Assembly: GCA_004298405.1 (NCBI GenBank)
Contig: SCSL01000003.1
Coordinates: forward strand, 1 to 5,973
DNA: 5,973 nucleotides
Direction: 5' to 3'
From: Patescibacteria group bacterium
Lineage (GTDB): Bacteria; Patescibacteriota; Patescibacteriia; UBA9934; GWF2-40-263
The notes beneath the pieces were generated by a model that was not told where the DNA came from, ran no database searches, and worked only from the letters and a program-made list of their open reading frames with translations. Shown in pieces: positions 1-5,903 of the stretch (positions are counted from its first letter, which is position 1; each line of letters starts with the position of its first letter). The position numbers were made by a program, and so were the translations under genes.

Positions 1-103
1 TGTCCTGTTTTTTTGACCATCATACGAGAAACTAACCGGTTAAAACTAAAAAAGACTGCCTAGTCTAGCACAGAAACACATCTATTAGGCTCCCAAAAGT
101 TAA
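1..103. other. AT-rich non-coding stretch before the pyrE breakpoint
   Basis: No reading frame here resembles a protein, and all three forward frames contain stops. The stretch is visibly richer in A and T than the DNA after it. It holds a perfect 10-base palindrome, TAACCGGTTA, at 33-42. It also holds a 5-bp hairpin (AGACT, loop GCCT, AGTCT at 53-66) which on the minus strand is followed by a run of T. On the minus strand an ATG at 21-23 would open a short frame leaving the window edge, which is too short to judge. The sequence may be an intergenic region joined to pyrE by a rearrangement, or an assembly junction. Confidence 0.4.
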
Positions 104-409
104 CGGTCTCGCAAGAATGTCCTGGTCGTCGAGGACGTGCTCACCACGGGCGGAACCGTCCTCAAGGTTGTCGATGTGGTTCGTCGCCATGGCGGGAACG
201 TCACGGGCGTGGCCGCGCTGTGCAATCGGGGTAGTGTGACGCCCGTGGACATTGGTGATGTCCCGCGTCTTCAAGCGCTCCTGAACATCAGGCTCGACTC
301 ATGGGCTGCCACGGAGATCGAACCCTGTCCGCTGTGCGCGCGAAACGTTCCCATCAACACGAGTGTCGGCAAGGGACGCGAGTTCCTCGCCCGCACTCGG
401 AAGACCTGA
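104..409 (+). pseudogene. pyrE: 5'-truncated orotate phosphoribosyltransferase (C-terminal half)
   Basis: The open frame begins right after an in-frame TAA at 101-103 and gives about 101 residues up to the TGA at 407-409. Its first part reads KNVLVVEDVLTTGGT, the PRPP-binding signature of type I phosphoribosyltransferases. A later CPLC motif and the spacing to the C-terminus match the Thermus-like group of orotate phosphoribosyltransferases, which convert orotate and PRPP to OMP in pyrimidine synthesis. The family is normally about 180-200 residues, so the N-terminal half with the orotate site and dimer contacts is missing, and no other frame upstream restores it. The only starts in the remaining frame, such as GTG at 137, lie inside the PRPP loop, so a functional product is unlikely. 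No promoter or ribosome binding site is visible. It is a decayed or rearranged gene, or an intact gene broken by a chimeric contig end. The identification is firm, but the cause of truncation is open. Confidence 0.75.
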
Positions 410-425
410 AATCCATGAACGCAGT

Positions 426-449
426 GTCGTCTTACGAGGCGACTTTTTT
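426..449 (+). terminator. Rho-independent terminator after pyrE remnant
   Basis: A 7-bp stem (GTCGTCT paired with AGGCGAC, one G-U pair) closes on the loop TACG, which is of the UNCG type. It is followed at once by six T (444-449), then C and three more T. It lies 17 bases after the pyrE stop and before lepB, so it separates the two transcription units. Confidence 0.75.
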
Positions 450-465
450 CTTTGCTCTGGGAGGC

Positions 466-494
466 TTGCTTCTGGTTCGTTTTCTTGATACGCT
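466..494 (+). promoter_or_regulatory. Possible promoter for lepB-hisS, extended -10 type
   Basis: TTGCTT at 466-471 and TACGCT at 489-494 are 17 bases apart, and TG at 486-487 gives the TGn extension in front of the -10 hexamer. Each hexamer matches the sigma-70 consensus at only three of six bases. A start about seven bases downstream would leave the lepB ATG (507) with almost no leader, which fits the lack of any Shine-Dalgarno sequence there. The position just after the terminator is the main support. Confidence 0.35.
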
Positions 495-506
495 AGAACC
501 ATCTTT

Positions 507-1112
507 ATGTCATCGCATTTTTCGAAACTTGAGGACAGGATCTATGATCGGTTTGGGCCCGTGGGTGGCGCGATTGCGTGCTTTTTATTCGAAGTGATCC
601 AAATCGTCATCATCTCAAGCGCTATCATCATCCCGATTCGTTACTTTCTGATCCAGCCTTTTTATGTGAAAGGGGCAAGCATGGAACCCAACTTTTATGA
701 CCACGAGTACCTTATTATTGATGAGCTGACCTATCGGTTTCGAGATCCCTACCGCGGGGAGATCGTTGTCTTTCGTTATCCGCGCGATCCAAGTCAGTAT
801 TTTATTAAGCGTGTGGTTGGACTTCCGGGTGAGACGGTCGAGGTAACCGGAGGCAACGTCATCATCTATAACACGCAACATCCAAATGGCATCGTGGTTG
901 AAGAAACCTACTTAGCAGAATCCACAACAGGCAAAGTGCGCGTGACCCTCGGAGAGGATGAATACTATGTTTTGGGTGACAACCGTGATTCATCTCTGGA
1001 CTCACGGAGTTTCGGTCCCATCACGCGCGATGATGTGATCGGGCGCGTGTGGGTGCGTGGTCTCCCCATTTCGCGCATTGGAACATTCGATCTCCCTGTT
1101 TACAACCTCTAA
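507..1112 (+). CDS. lepB: Signal peptidase I
   Basis: This membrane-bound serine protease (family S26) removes signal peptides from exported proteins on the outer face of the cytoplasmic membrane. The protein has 201 residues. One hydrophobic membrane segment lies at about 22-45 and is followed by the catalytic serine motif GASMEP, with Ser58. The general base Lys101 sits in the motif FIKRVVGLPGE, and the conserved box GDNRDSSLDSRSFG is at 157-170. Its length and single anchor fit the Gram-positive and CPR type. ATG 507 is the first start after an in-frame TGA at 486-488, and no Shine-Dalgarno sequence precedes it. The stop codon abuts the hisS ATG, so the two genes are probably co-transcribed. 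Likely clients in this window are the pilin-like domain fused to YqeY and the large Ig-domain protein, both of which carry candidate cleavage sites. Confidence 0.95.
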   Translation: MSSHFSKLEDRIYDRFGPVGGAIACFLFEVIQIVIISSAIIIPIRYFLIQPFYVKGASMEPNFYDHEYLIIDELTYRFRDPYRGEIVVFRYPRDPSQYFIKRVVGLPGETVEVTGGNVIIYNTQHPNGIVVEETYLAESTTGKVRVTLGEDEYYVLGDNRDSSLDSRSFGPITRDDVIGRVWVRGLPISRIGTFDLPVYNL

Positions 1113-2576
1113 ATGATCCCTATGCCATTCAAGAGATCCGGCCTGAAGGCCGGACCCGGCTTCGCCGGGAAGACTTCAACGAAGGAGCCGGCTCCAAAAA
1201 AAGTACCAAAGGAGGAGCCTAAAAAAGACCTTGATGAGGAGGGCGAGGGGAAGTCCGGAAAGACGTTTGAGCTTCTCCGTGGATTTCGAGATATCTTGCC
1301 GGAAGATCAAGGGAGATGGAATTTAGTGCGAGATACCATTCGTTCCATCGCTGAATCGTACAGCTTCGATCGCATCGATCTGCCTATTTTGGAGCGTTCA
1401 GATTTGTTTCAACGAACCATCGGGAAGGGAACCGATATCGTCGAAAAAGAGATGTACGTCTTTACGGATCCTTCCAATCGTTCTGTCGCCTTGCGTCCGG
1501 AAGCAACAGCCAGTGCGGCTCGAGCCTATATCAGCCACGGGATGCTCGACCGTCCACAACCGGTCAAGCTGTGGTACCTGGGACCCATGTTTCGACATGA
1601 TCGTCCGCAGGCTGGACGCTATCGTCAGTTTTATCAGGCAGGGTTTGAGAGTTTTGGCGTGGACGAGCCGATCGTTGATGCCCAGCTTATCGTGATTGGA
1701 CACGAAATTTTCAAGCAACTTGGATTGGACGTGAAAGTGGAGATCAATTCAATTGGAACACCGGAATGTCGTGCCGCGTATCTGACGGAACTGGTCGCGT
1801 ATTTTCGACAACATCGAAACAAACTTTCCGAAGATGACAAACGGCGCTTGCAGAAAAATCCTCTGCGCATTTTGGACAGCAAGGAAGAAGTCACGCGCGA
1901 GTTTCTCCAAGGCGCGCCCCAGATTCTTGATTGGCTCGACGAGAAAAGCAAGGAGCACTTCATGAAGGTGTTGGAGTTCCTTGAAGAGATCGAAGTGCCG
2001 TATGTGCTGAATTCCTATCTTGTTCGAGGACTCGATTATTATTCTCATACAGTGTTTGAGTTTGTTCAGGCGGATGACAGTGGGGATGGTTCTCAGAGTG
2101 CCTTGGGTGGGGGAGGCCGGTACGATGGGCTTGTGGAGATCCTTGGGGGTCGACCAACGCCTGCGTGCGGATTTGCATTAGGCATTGAGCGCATCGTGCG
2201 AGCTCTTGAGATGAAGGGAGTGAATCCTCCCGAGCGACCACCGGCTCGCGTGTTCTTTGCACAGTTGGGAGACGCATCCCGCCGTGTGGGATTGAAACTG
2301 TTTGAAGAGTTTCGACAAGCCGGGATTCCCGTTGCCGAGGCGTTTGGAAAAAACGCGCTCAAAGGACAATTAGAGGCCGCCAACAAGCTTGGTGTGGAGC
2401 TCACGCTCATCTTGGGACAGAAAGAAGTGCTCGATGGCACCATTATCATTCGTGATATGGAGTCAGGGGCCCAAGAAATTGTCGATGTGAAGAAGGTCGT
2501 CGGTCTGGTTAAAAAGAAGCTGCACCAAGAGGAAGGAGTGGAGCCAGTTTCCCAATCACCAGTTGTGGATTCTTAA
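1113..2576 (+). CDS. hisS: Histidyl-tRNA synthetase
   Basis: This class II synthetase charges tRNA-His with histidine. The catalytic core starts near residue 51 (FELLRGFRDILPED). It shows LRPEATA (127-133), motif 2 with RHDRPQAGRYRQF (161-173), the histidine-specific LVRGLDYYSHTVFE (303-316), GGGGRYDGL (332-340) and motif 3 GFALGIER (353-360). The C-terminal anticodon-binding domain covers about 377-470. At 487 residues it is longer than the usual 420 or so. The excess is an N-terminal extension of about 50 residues, rich in Lys, Glu and Pro, plus a short polar tail. Residues about 9-28 are encoded by tandem palindromes. ATG 1113 directly follows the lepB TAA; ATG 1122 (residue 4) is the only other in-frame ATG before the core, and no in-frame GTG or TTG precedes it. 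An AAGGAGG string near 1207 has no suitable in-frame start behind it. The function is certain; the start is probable. Confidence 0.96.
   Translation: MIPMPFKRSGLKAGPGFAGKTSTKEPAPKKVPKEEPKKDLDEEGEGKSGKTFELLRGFRDILPEDQGRWNLVRDTIRSIAESYSFDRIDLPILERSDLFQRTIGKGTDIVEKEMYVFTDPSNRSVALRPEATASAARAYISHGMLDRPQPVKLWYLGPMFRHDRPQAGRYRQFYQAGFESFGVDEPIVDAQLIVIGHEIFKQLGLDVKVEINSIGTPECRAAYLTELVAYFRQHRNKLSEDDKRRLQKNPLRILDSKEEVTREFLQGAPQILDWLDEKSKEHFMKVLEFLEEIEVPYVLNSYLVRGLDYYSHTVFEFVQADDSGDGSQSALGGGGRYDGLVEILGGRPTPACGFALGIERIVRALEMKGVNPPERPPARVFFAQLGDASRRVGLKLFEEFRQAGIPVAEAFGKNALKGQLEAANKLGVELTLILGQKEVLDGTIIIRDMESGAQEIVDVKKVVGLVKKKLHQEEGVEPVSQSPVVDS
1137..1195. repeat. Cluster of GC-rich palindromes inside the 5' end of hisS
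   Basis: Three consecutive palindromes are visible. The first is TCCGGCC, loop TGAA, GGCCGGA at 1137-1154 (7-bp stem). The second is CCCGGC, loop TTC, GCCGGG at 1155-1169 (6-bp stem). The third is the 12-base self-complementary GGAGCCGGCTCC at 1184-1195, followed by a run of A. A small GAAG-A-CTTC palindrome at 1169-1177 lies between them. The hisS frame runs through all of them without a stop. Their density resembles REP-type intergenic repeats, or the coding palindromic elements described in Rickettsia. The family assignment is an inference. Confidence 0.7.
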
Positions 2577-2577
2577 G

Positions 2578-2705
2578 GAGACCGTTGAAAACTCGCGATC
2601 TTTGCTTTCACGGGCACCCAGGCGTCGCTTCAACGTACGTTGTAGTACGTTTTCAGCGACCGCCAGCCCGTTCAAGCAAATCTCATCGAGTTTTCAACAG
2701 GTCTC
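2578..2705. repeat. 128-base near-palindromic element (MITE-like long inverted repeat)
   Basis: The stretch folds on itself around one centre near 2641.5. Outer arms at 2578-2595 and 2687-2705 match except for one bulged base: GAGACC, then GTTGAAAACTCG on one side and its complement on the other. Middle arms share TTTGCTT, ACGGGC and GTCGCT with their partners. The innermost AACGTAC (2632-2638) and GTACGTT (2645-2651) pair perfectly around a six-base loop. It begins two bases after the hisS stop. The outer end, of the form GAGACC-GTTGAAAAC, is reminiscent of terminal repeats of some insertion sequences. I cannot name a family, and I see no clear target duplication. The RNA could form a very stable hairpin that protects the hisS 3' end, but there is no T run after it, so it is not a classical terminator. 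Confidence 0.8.
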
Positions 2706-2716
2706 TGAGAAGGAGC

Positions 2717-2745
2717 TTGACAGAAAGGCCTATTTTTCGCACAAT
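2717..2745 (+). promoter_or_regulatory. Sigma-70-type promoter for rpsU operon
   Basis: TTGACA at 2717-2722 is the exact -35 consensus. After 17 bases, CACAAT at 2740-2745 matches four of six -10 positions. Transcription would start near 2752, giving a leader of about 40 bases before the rpsU GTG. It lies just outside the palindromic element and fits the need for strong ribosomal protein expression. Confidence 0.6.
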
Positions 2746-2755
2746 CTCTCCGCAT

Positions 2756-2783
2756 ATTCCTAATTCCAAATTCCCTAAATTCC
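2756..2783 (+). repeat. Four ATTCC repeats in the rpsU leader
   Basis: ATTCC occurs at 2756, 2763, 2770 and 2779, spaced 7, 7 and 9 bases apart, in an A/T/C-only leader without a Shine-Dalgarno sequence. The repeats would lie in the 5' untranslated RNA of rpsU. No function is known to me; they could be chance or an unstructured ribosome landing site. Confidence 0.4.
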
Positions 2784-2792
2784 AATTTTCCT

Positions 2793-3041
2793 GTGGTTAA
2801 CGTAAAACGCAAAAAAGGTGAGAGTTTTGAGAGTCTCTATCGACGTTTTTCAAGACGTGTTCAGCAAAGTGGAAGCATGCTTCAAGCAAGGAAGACGCGT
2901 TTCCATCAGGACGAACCAAACAAGACGAAGGTGAAGAAGAGCGCTCTTCGACGCCTTGTGTCCCGCGCCCGACGAGAATACCTCATTCGTATTGGACAAT
3001 TAGACGAGACGGCCCGTACCCAGAACGGTCCACGTCGTTAA
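2793..3041 (+). CDS. rpsU: Small ribosomal subunit protein bS21
   Basis: bS21 binds the 30S platform near the 3' end of 16S rRNA and helps in mRNA recruitment. The 82-residue product starts VNVKRKKGESFESLYRRF, where the family's 'V..GES.E..LRRF.R' pattern is clear. A strongly basic stretch follows (QARKTRFH, then NKTKVKKSALRR). Compared with the 71-residue E. coli protein it has a C-terminal extension ending REYLIRIGQLDET..., as seen in CPR-type bS21. The start is GTG 2793, the only start codon that keeps the conserved N-terminus, and no Shine-Dalgarno sequence precedes it. The TAA abuts the next ATG. The order rpsU then yqeY is widely conserved in bacteria, for example in Bacillus, which supports both assignments. 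Confidence 0.92.
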   Translation: MVNVKRKKGESFESLYRRFSRRVQQSGSMLQARKTRFHQDEPNKTKVKKSALRRLVSRARREYLIRIGQLDETARTQNGPRR

Positions 3042-3806
3042 ATGCACGCTATGTCCCTGGCTCTGAAGATTACCGAAGACATGAAGGCTGCCATGAAAGC
3101 CAAAGACAGCGCAACGCTTTCCACGTTGCGTTTGTTGATTTCCGCTCTGAAAAATAAAAAGATTGACGTCCAGCATGAACTTTCTGACGTCGAAGTGATG
3201 GACGTGGTGAAGTCGCAAGTGAAGCAACTGAAAGATTCCATCGAGTCATTTAAGGCCGGTGGACGCGAGGATCTTGCCACGAGTACGCACGCGGAGGTAC
3301 TCGTGCTTGAGCAGTACCTTCCGTCCCAGATGGGAGATGAGGAGTTAACACAAATCGTGAAAGAGGTGGTGGAGAAGAGTGGAGCCACGAGCAAGGCAGA
3401 TATGGGTAAAGTCATGGGAGCGGCGATGGCGGCGGTTGCAGGACGCGCGGATGGCTCACGAGTCAAAGAGATTGTCGGGACGCTCTTGTCCGCGTTCCTT
3501 CCCGTAGTTGTCGGTCTTGGATTGCTCACCGCAGATGCTCATGCGGCTACTTCTTACATTGAGAATTTCGCCACGGGAACATCCTATTTCGAGTTCCTCT
3601 TGCGTATTGTTCGCGTGCTTGTGCTGTGGCTGGGTATTATCGCCGTCACGCTGATTCTCAACGGTGGGTTTCAGTACATGATTGCTTCGTATCGAGACAA
3701 AGAACATGAGGAGGCTATAGGGAAAATGACCCATGGTATCTTTGCCACGTTGATCATTGCTGCGCTATTCGCATTTTGTACCATTGCGTTACAGAAGATC
3801 GTCTAG
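3042..3806 (+). CDS. yqeY: YqeY-domain protein fused to a secreted two-helix pilin-like domain
   Basis: Residues 4-150 are a complete GatB/YqeY-type domain (LRLLISALKNKKI at 29-41, YLPSQM at 92-97, GRADGSRVKEIVGTLL at the end), a cytosolic helical family related to the tRNA-binding tail of GatB. YqeY proteins normally end here at about 150 residues. This frame continues without a stop into a hydrophobic stretch (151-163) and ADAHA-AT, which fits a signal peptidase site after Ala168. Two membrane helices follow at about 186-206 and 232-251, with a short charged loop between, as in TrbC/VirB2-like type IV secretion pilins common in CPR genomes. ATG 3042 abuts the rpsU stop; ATG 3051 (residue 4) matches the usual YqeY start better. 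The last 68 residues align without gaps to residues 61-128 of the next gene. The product may be a membrane-tethered YqeY or a polyprotein cut by LepB. An indel error that joined two genes cannot be excluded. The domains are certain; fusion in the living cell is probable. Confidence 0.85.
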   Translation: MHAMSLALKITEDMKAAMKAKDSATLSTLRLLISALKNKKIDVQHELSDVEVMDVVKSQVKQLKDSIESFKAGGREDLATSTHAEVLVLEQYLPSQMGDEELTQIVKEVVEKSGATSKADMGKVMGAAMAAVAGRADGSRVKEIVGTLLSAFLPVVVGLGLLTADAHAATSYIENFATGTSYFEFLLRIVRVLVLWLGIIAVTLILNGGFQYMIASYRDKEHEEAIGKMTHGIFATLIIAALFAFCTIALQKIV

Positions 3807-3815
3807 CGGAAAAGT

Positions 3816-3850
3816 AAAGAACGGTTCACCTGTGACCGTTCTTTTGTTTT
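3816..3850 (+). terminator. Strong rho-independent terminator after the rpsU operon
   Basis: AAAGAACGGT(T)CAC at 3816-3829 pairs with GTGACCGTTCTTT at 3832-3844: about 13 base pairs with one bulged T and a tight loop. A T-rich tail, TTTTGTTTT, runs to 3850. It begins ten bases after the stop codon of the fusion gene and closes the rpsU unit. Confidence 0.9.
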
Positions 3851-3888
3851 GTCCACATCTTTTCGACGACCGTTGTGCGCAAATGCGC

Positions 3889-3894
3889 TACAAT
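3889..3894 (+). promoter_or_regulatory. Probable -10 box for the Ig-domain gene
   Basis: TACAAT at 3889-3894 matches five of six -10 positions and lies after the strong terminator, 25 bases before the ATG at 3919. No good -35 box stands 16-18 bases upstream (ACGACC at the 17-base spacing). Just before it the sequence GCGC-AAAT-GCGC (3877-3888) is a small inverted repeat that might bind a regulator. A promoter is required here by context, but its strength and exact position are uncertain. Confidence 0.45.
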
Positions 3895-3918
3895 AGAAGC
3901 ACGCTGAGGCGGACCCAC

Positions 3919-5796
3919 ATGCATCGACCTCACGATCATTCATTCCAACATGCTTTGCGCGCGATCATTCTTGTGATCGGCGTGCTTTGTGTTTTTGGTT
4001 TGCTCATGACTGCCGCGCCGACGTTGGCGCAGGAGACGGCCTTTCAGCAGTTCGCCGATGCGTCGACGCTTCCTCAAGATTCGATCGCGATCATTATCGC
4101 TCGAGTGATTCGCGTTGCTTTGACCTTGGTCGGTATCATCTTTACCTCCCTGATTATCTATGCAGGTTTTCTTTTTCTTCTGGCACGTGGGGAGCCAGAG
4201 CCCATCAAGAAGGCGAAGAAAATTTTTCAGCAATCCATCATTGGGCTCCTTATCATTTTTTCCGCCTACGCAATCACTACATTCATTTTGAACCGATTGC
4301 TCGATGCGGCCTACACGGGGACATCGGAGGCCATCGCGGACGCGTATGCGGAGCCGCTTTCTGGGTCGCTGGGGGGTGGGATCCTTGATGACCACTATCC
4401 TGAACGTGACGCCGTTGATATTCCTCGCAACACGCGGATTTTTGTGAGCTTCAAAGAAGCGATCAATCCTTCCTCCATCGTGGAAGGGTATGAGACCAAT
4501 CCAGATTCAAGGAACCTGAATATCGAGTCGGTTCTTATCTATCCTACTGACGAGGGGGAGAATTCTGCCCTTGCGCCAGACGAAGTTGTCGTTACCTACG
4601 ACGAGGAATTTGAAACATTCGTCTTTGATCCGGTGGAGTATCTTGGCTCTTCGCAGGAAGATACAAATTATACCGTTTTCCTCACAAACAAAATTCAACG
4701 CGCCTCAGGATCGGCGGCATTCACAGGCGCGTATGCCAGCGGGTATGCCTGGACGTTTGAAGTGTCCACGGAGATTGACCTCACGCCCCCCTACGTAACA
4801 AGCGTTGTTCCTGCGGCAAACGCGGATGAGCCACGCAATGTCACCATCGAGATCAATTTTAGTGAGGCCATGGATCCAGTGGCGTCAACAGGGTCTTATC
4901 TTATTTTAGAAGATTCTTTTTTCACGAATATTGAAGTCCAAGATGCCGCCATGGCGAACGTGGAGGGGACATTTGAAATCAGCAATGCGTATCGCACGAT
5001 CAGTTTCACGACCATCGACGCGTGCGGGGAGGATCCGTGTGGAGACACGATTTATTGCCTACCTACCAACCAGTTGATTTCTACGGTTGCTAAAGCAGCC
5101 ACATTGAAGGAAGACGAAATTCCGCAAGCAGAACCAACTGGTGTGACGTTTGATGGGGTTGTGGATGCCGCGGCAAATTCGCTTGATGGAGATCATGACG
5201 AGAACGCGTGTGGATCTGCGTCCGACACGATCGAGTGTATTGATGGAGACGAGAACGACAATTACGAATGGAGCTTTACCACCAATGATGAAATTGAGGA
5301 CACGGTTCCGCAGATCATCACAGATGGATTGGAACCTGGGATCAGGGAGGGGGAGATCAGCACGAGCGCGAACGTGGAAGTGACGTTTAACACCTATCTG
5401 AAGTCGTCGACGGTTGATACACATGCGGTATCGCTCTGGCCAGACCCGTACTACGAATTCTGGTTTGCGATTCGCAAAGAAAATGATGATACCAATAAGC
5501 GCACAAAGGTTCTGATCGAACATCCAACGCTTGTGAGCACAGACGTAGGAGGATGGGACTATTGGCCTGTGTTGAACAATGAGATTAAGAGCGCGTATCA
5601 GATTTGTATGTATCCAGCCATCGGTCCTGGAGCCAATTGTGAGGAAGGACGTGTTGCGGGTTATCCGTATTGTTGCAATGGGATTGCTTCGGCGAATGCA
5701 TGTCAGACCGAGGAGCAAGAATCCATTGAGATCTTCCCCGTCCCTGCAGGAGTGACCGATTACGAACTGCCAAATAACACCGAGACCGAACTATAA
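3919..5796 (+). CDS. Secreted pilin-like membrane protein with bacterial Ig-like (Big_5-type) domains
   Basis: The 625-residue product starts at ATG 3919, which is preceded by a weak AGG ten bases upstream and by the -10 box. The frame is open further upstream, but that part overlaps the terminator, and ATG 3883 precedes the likely transcription start. A basic N-terminus and hydrophobic core end in PTLA-QE, a signal peptidase site after about Ala37. Membrane helices at about 57-88 and 105-125 form the same module as in the upstream fusion protein. After a Gly/Ser linker, Ig-like repeats follow at about 159-285, 289-455 and 460-610, each opening with a PxxxxxPxx..NxxI.V.F.E pattern and, in the first two, closing with WTFEV or WSFTT. 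Ten cysteines (369-595) suggest extracellular disulphides, and Asp-rich loops DGDHDEN (423-429) and DGDENDN (442-448) could bind calcium. The third repeat lacks the closing W-x-F strand, so the C-terminus may be shortened. It is probably a surface-exposed adhesin or pilus-like component; exact role unknown. Confidence 0.85.
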   Translation: MHRPHDHSFQHALRAIILVIGVLCVFGLLMTAAPTLAQETAFQQFADASTLPQDSIAIIIARVIRVALTLVGIIFTSLIIYAGFLFLLARGEPEPIKKAKKIFQQSIIGLLIIFSAYAITTFILNRLLDAAYTGTSEAIADAYAEPLSGSLGGGILDDHYPERDAVDIPRNTRIFVSFKEAINPSSIVEGYETNPDSRNLNIESVLIYPTDEGENSALAPDEVVVTYDEEFETFVFDPVEYLGSSQEDTNYTVFLTNKIQRASGSAAFTGAYASGYAWTFEVSTEIDLTPPYVTSVVPAANADEPRNVTIEINFSEAMDPVASTGSYLILEDSFFTNIEVQDAAMANVEGTFEISNAYRTISFTTIDACGEDPCGDTIYCLPTNQLISTVAKAATLKEDEIPQAEPTGVTFDGVVDAAANSLDGDHDENACGSASDTIECIDGDENDNYEWSFTTNDEIEDTVPQIITDGLEPGIREGEISTSANVEVTFNTYLKSSTVDTHAVSLWPDPYYEFWFAIRKENDDTNKRTKVLIEHPTLVSTDVGGWDYWPVLNNEIKSAYQICMYPAIGPGANCEEGRVAGYPYCCNGIASANACQTEEQESIEIFPVPAGVTDYELPNNTETEL

Positions 5797-5800
5797 GAAC

Positions 5801-5879
5801 AGGGTCAAGTACGACAGGGAAAAAATTTCTTGCTGGCAAAGCCGGGCCAATAAATTTTTTCCCTGTAGTACCTGACCCT
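5801..5879. repeat. 79-base inverted repeat element after the last gene
   Basis: Arms at 5801-5828 and 5852-5879 are complementary at 26 of 28 positions (AGGGTCA at the outer end, GGGAAAAAATTT at the inner end) around a 23-base spacer. The spacer itself holds GGC-AAA-GCC (5835-5843). The left arm starts four bases after the stop codon. The outer AGGGTCAGGTACT-like end resembles the GGTCAGGT-type ends of small elements moved by Y1 (REP-associated) transposases, from memory and unverified. In RNA the inner hairpin followed by six T (5855-5860) may also end transcription. Confidence 0.8.
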
Positions 5880-5903
5880 AAGCGTACTTCCCTTCTTTTC
5901 TCA

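Noticed and set aside
1..23. Possible start of a minus-strand gene (ATG at 21-23, reading MMVKKTG)
   Set aside because: Only seven codons are inside the window and no ribosome binding site or clear promoter supports it.
47..66. Minus-strand terminator (AGACT hairpin followed by T run)
   Set aside because: The stem is only 5 bp and no minus-strand gene lies upstream of it.
2563..2800. Two short forward frames across the hisS-rpsU gap
   Set aside because: They translate the palindromic element and promoter; the products have no domain character.
3427..3483. Alternative start for a separate pilin gene in another frame (ATG in the GRADG codons, reading MAHESKRLSG)
   Set aside because: That frame ends at a TAG after 18 codons and does not enter the hydrophobic stretch unless an indel is assumed. 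It is kept only as a way the fusion might be an artefact.
3757..3918. Upstream extension of the Ig-domain frame by 54 codons
   Set aside because: It overlaps the end of the fusion gene, the strong terminator and the -10 box. The signal peptide follows directly after ATG 3919.
5059..5718. A 219-codon open frame on the minus strand opposite the Ig-domain gene
   Set aside because: It lies wholly antisense to a convincing coding region with signal peptide and repeats, has no recognisable motifs, and is explained by codon bias on the other strand.
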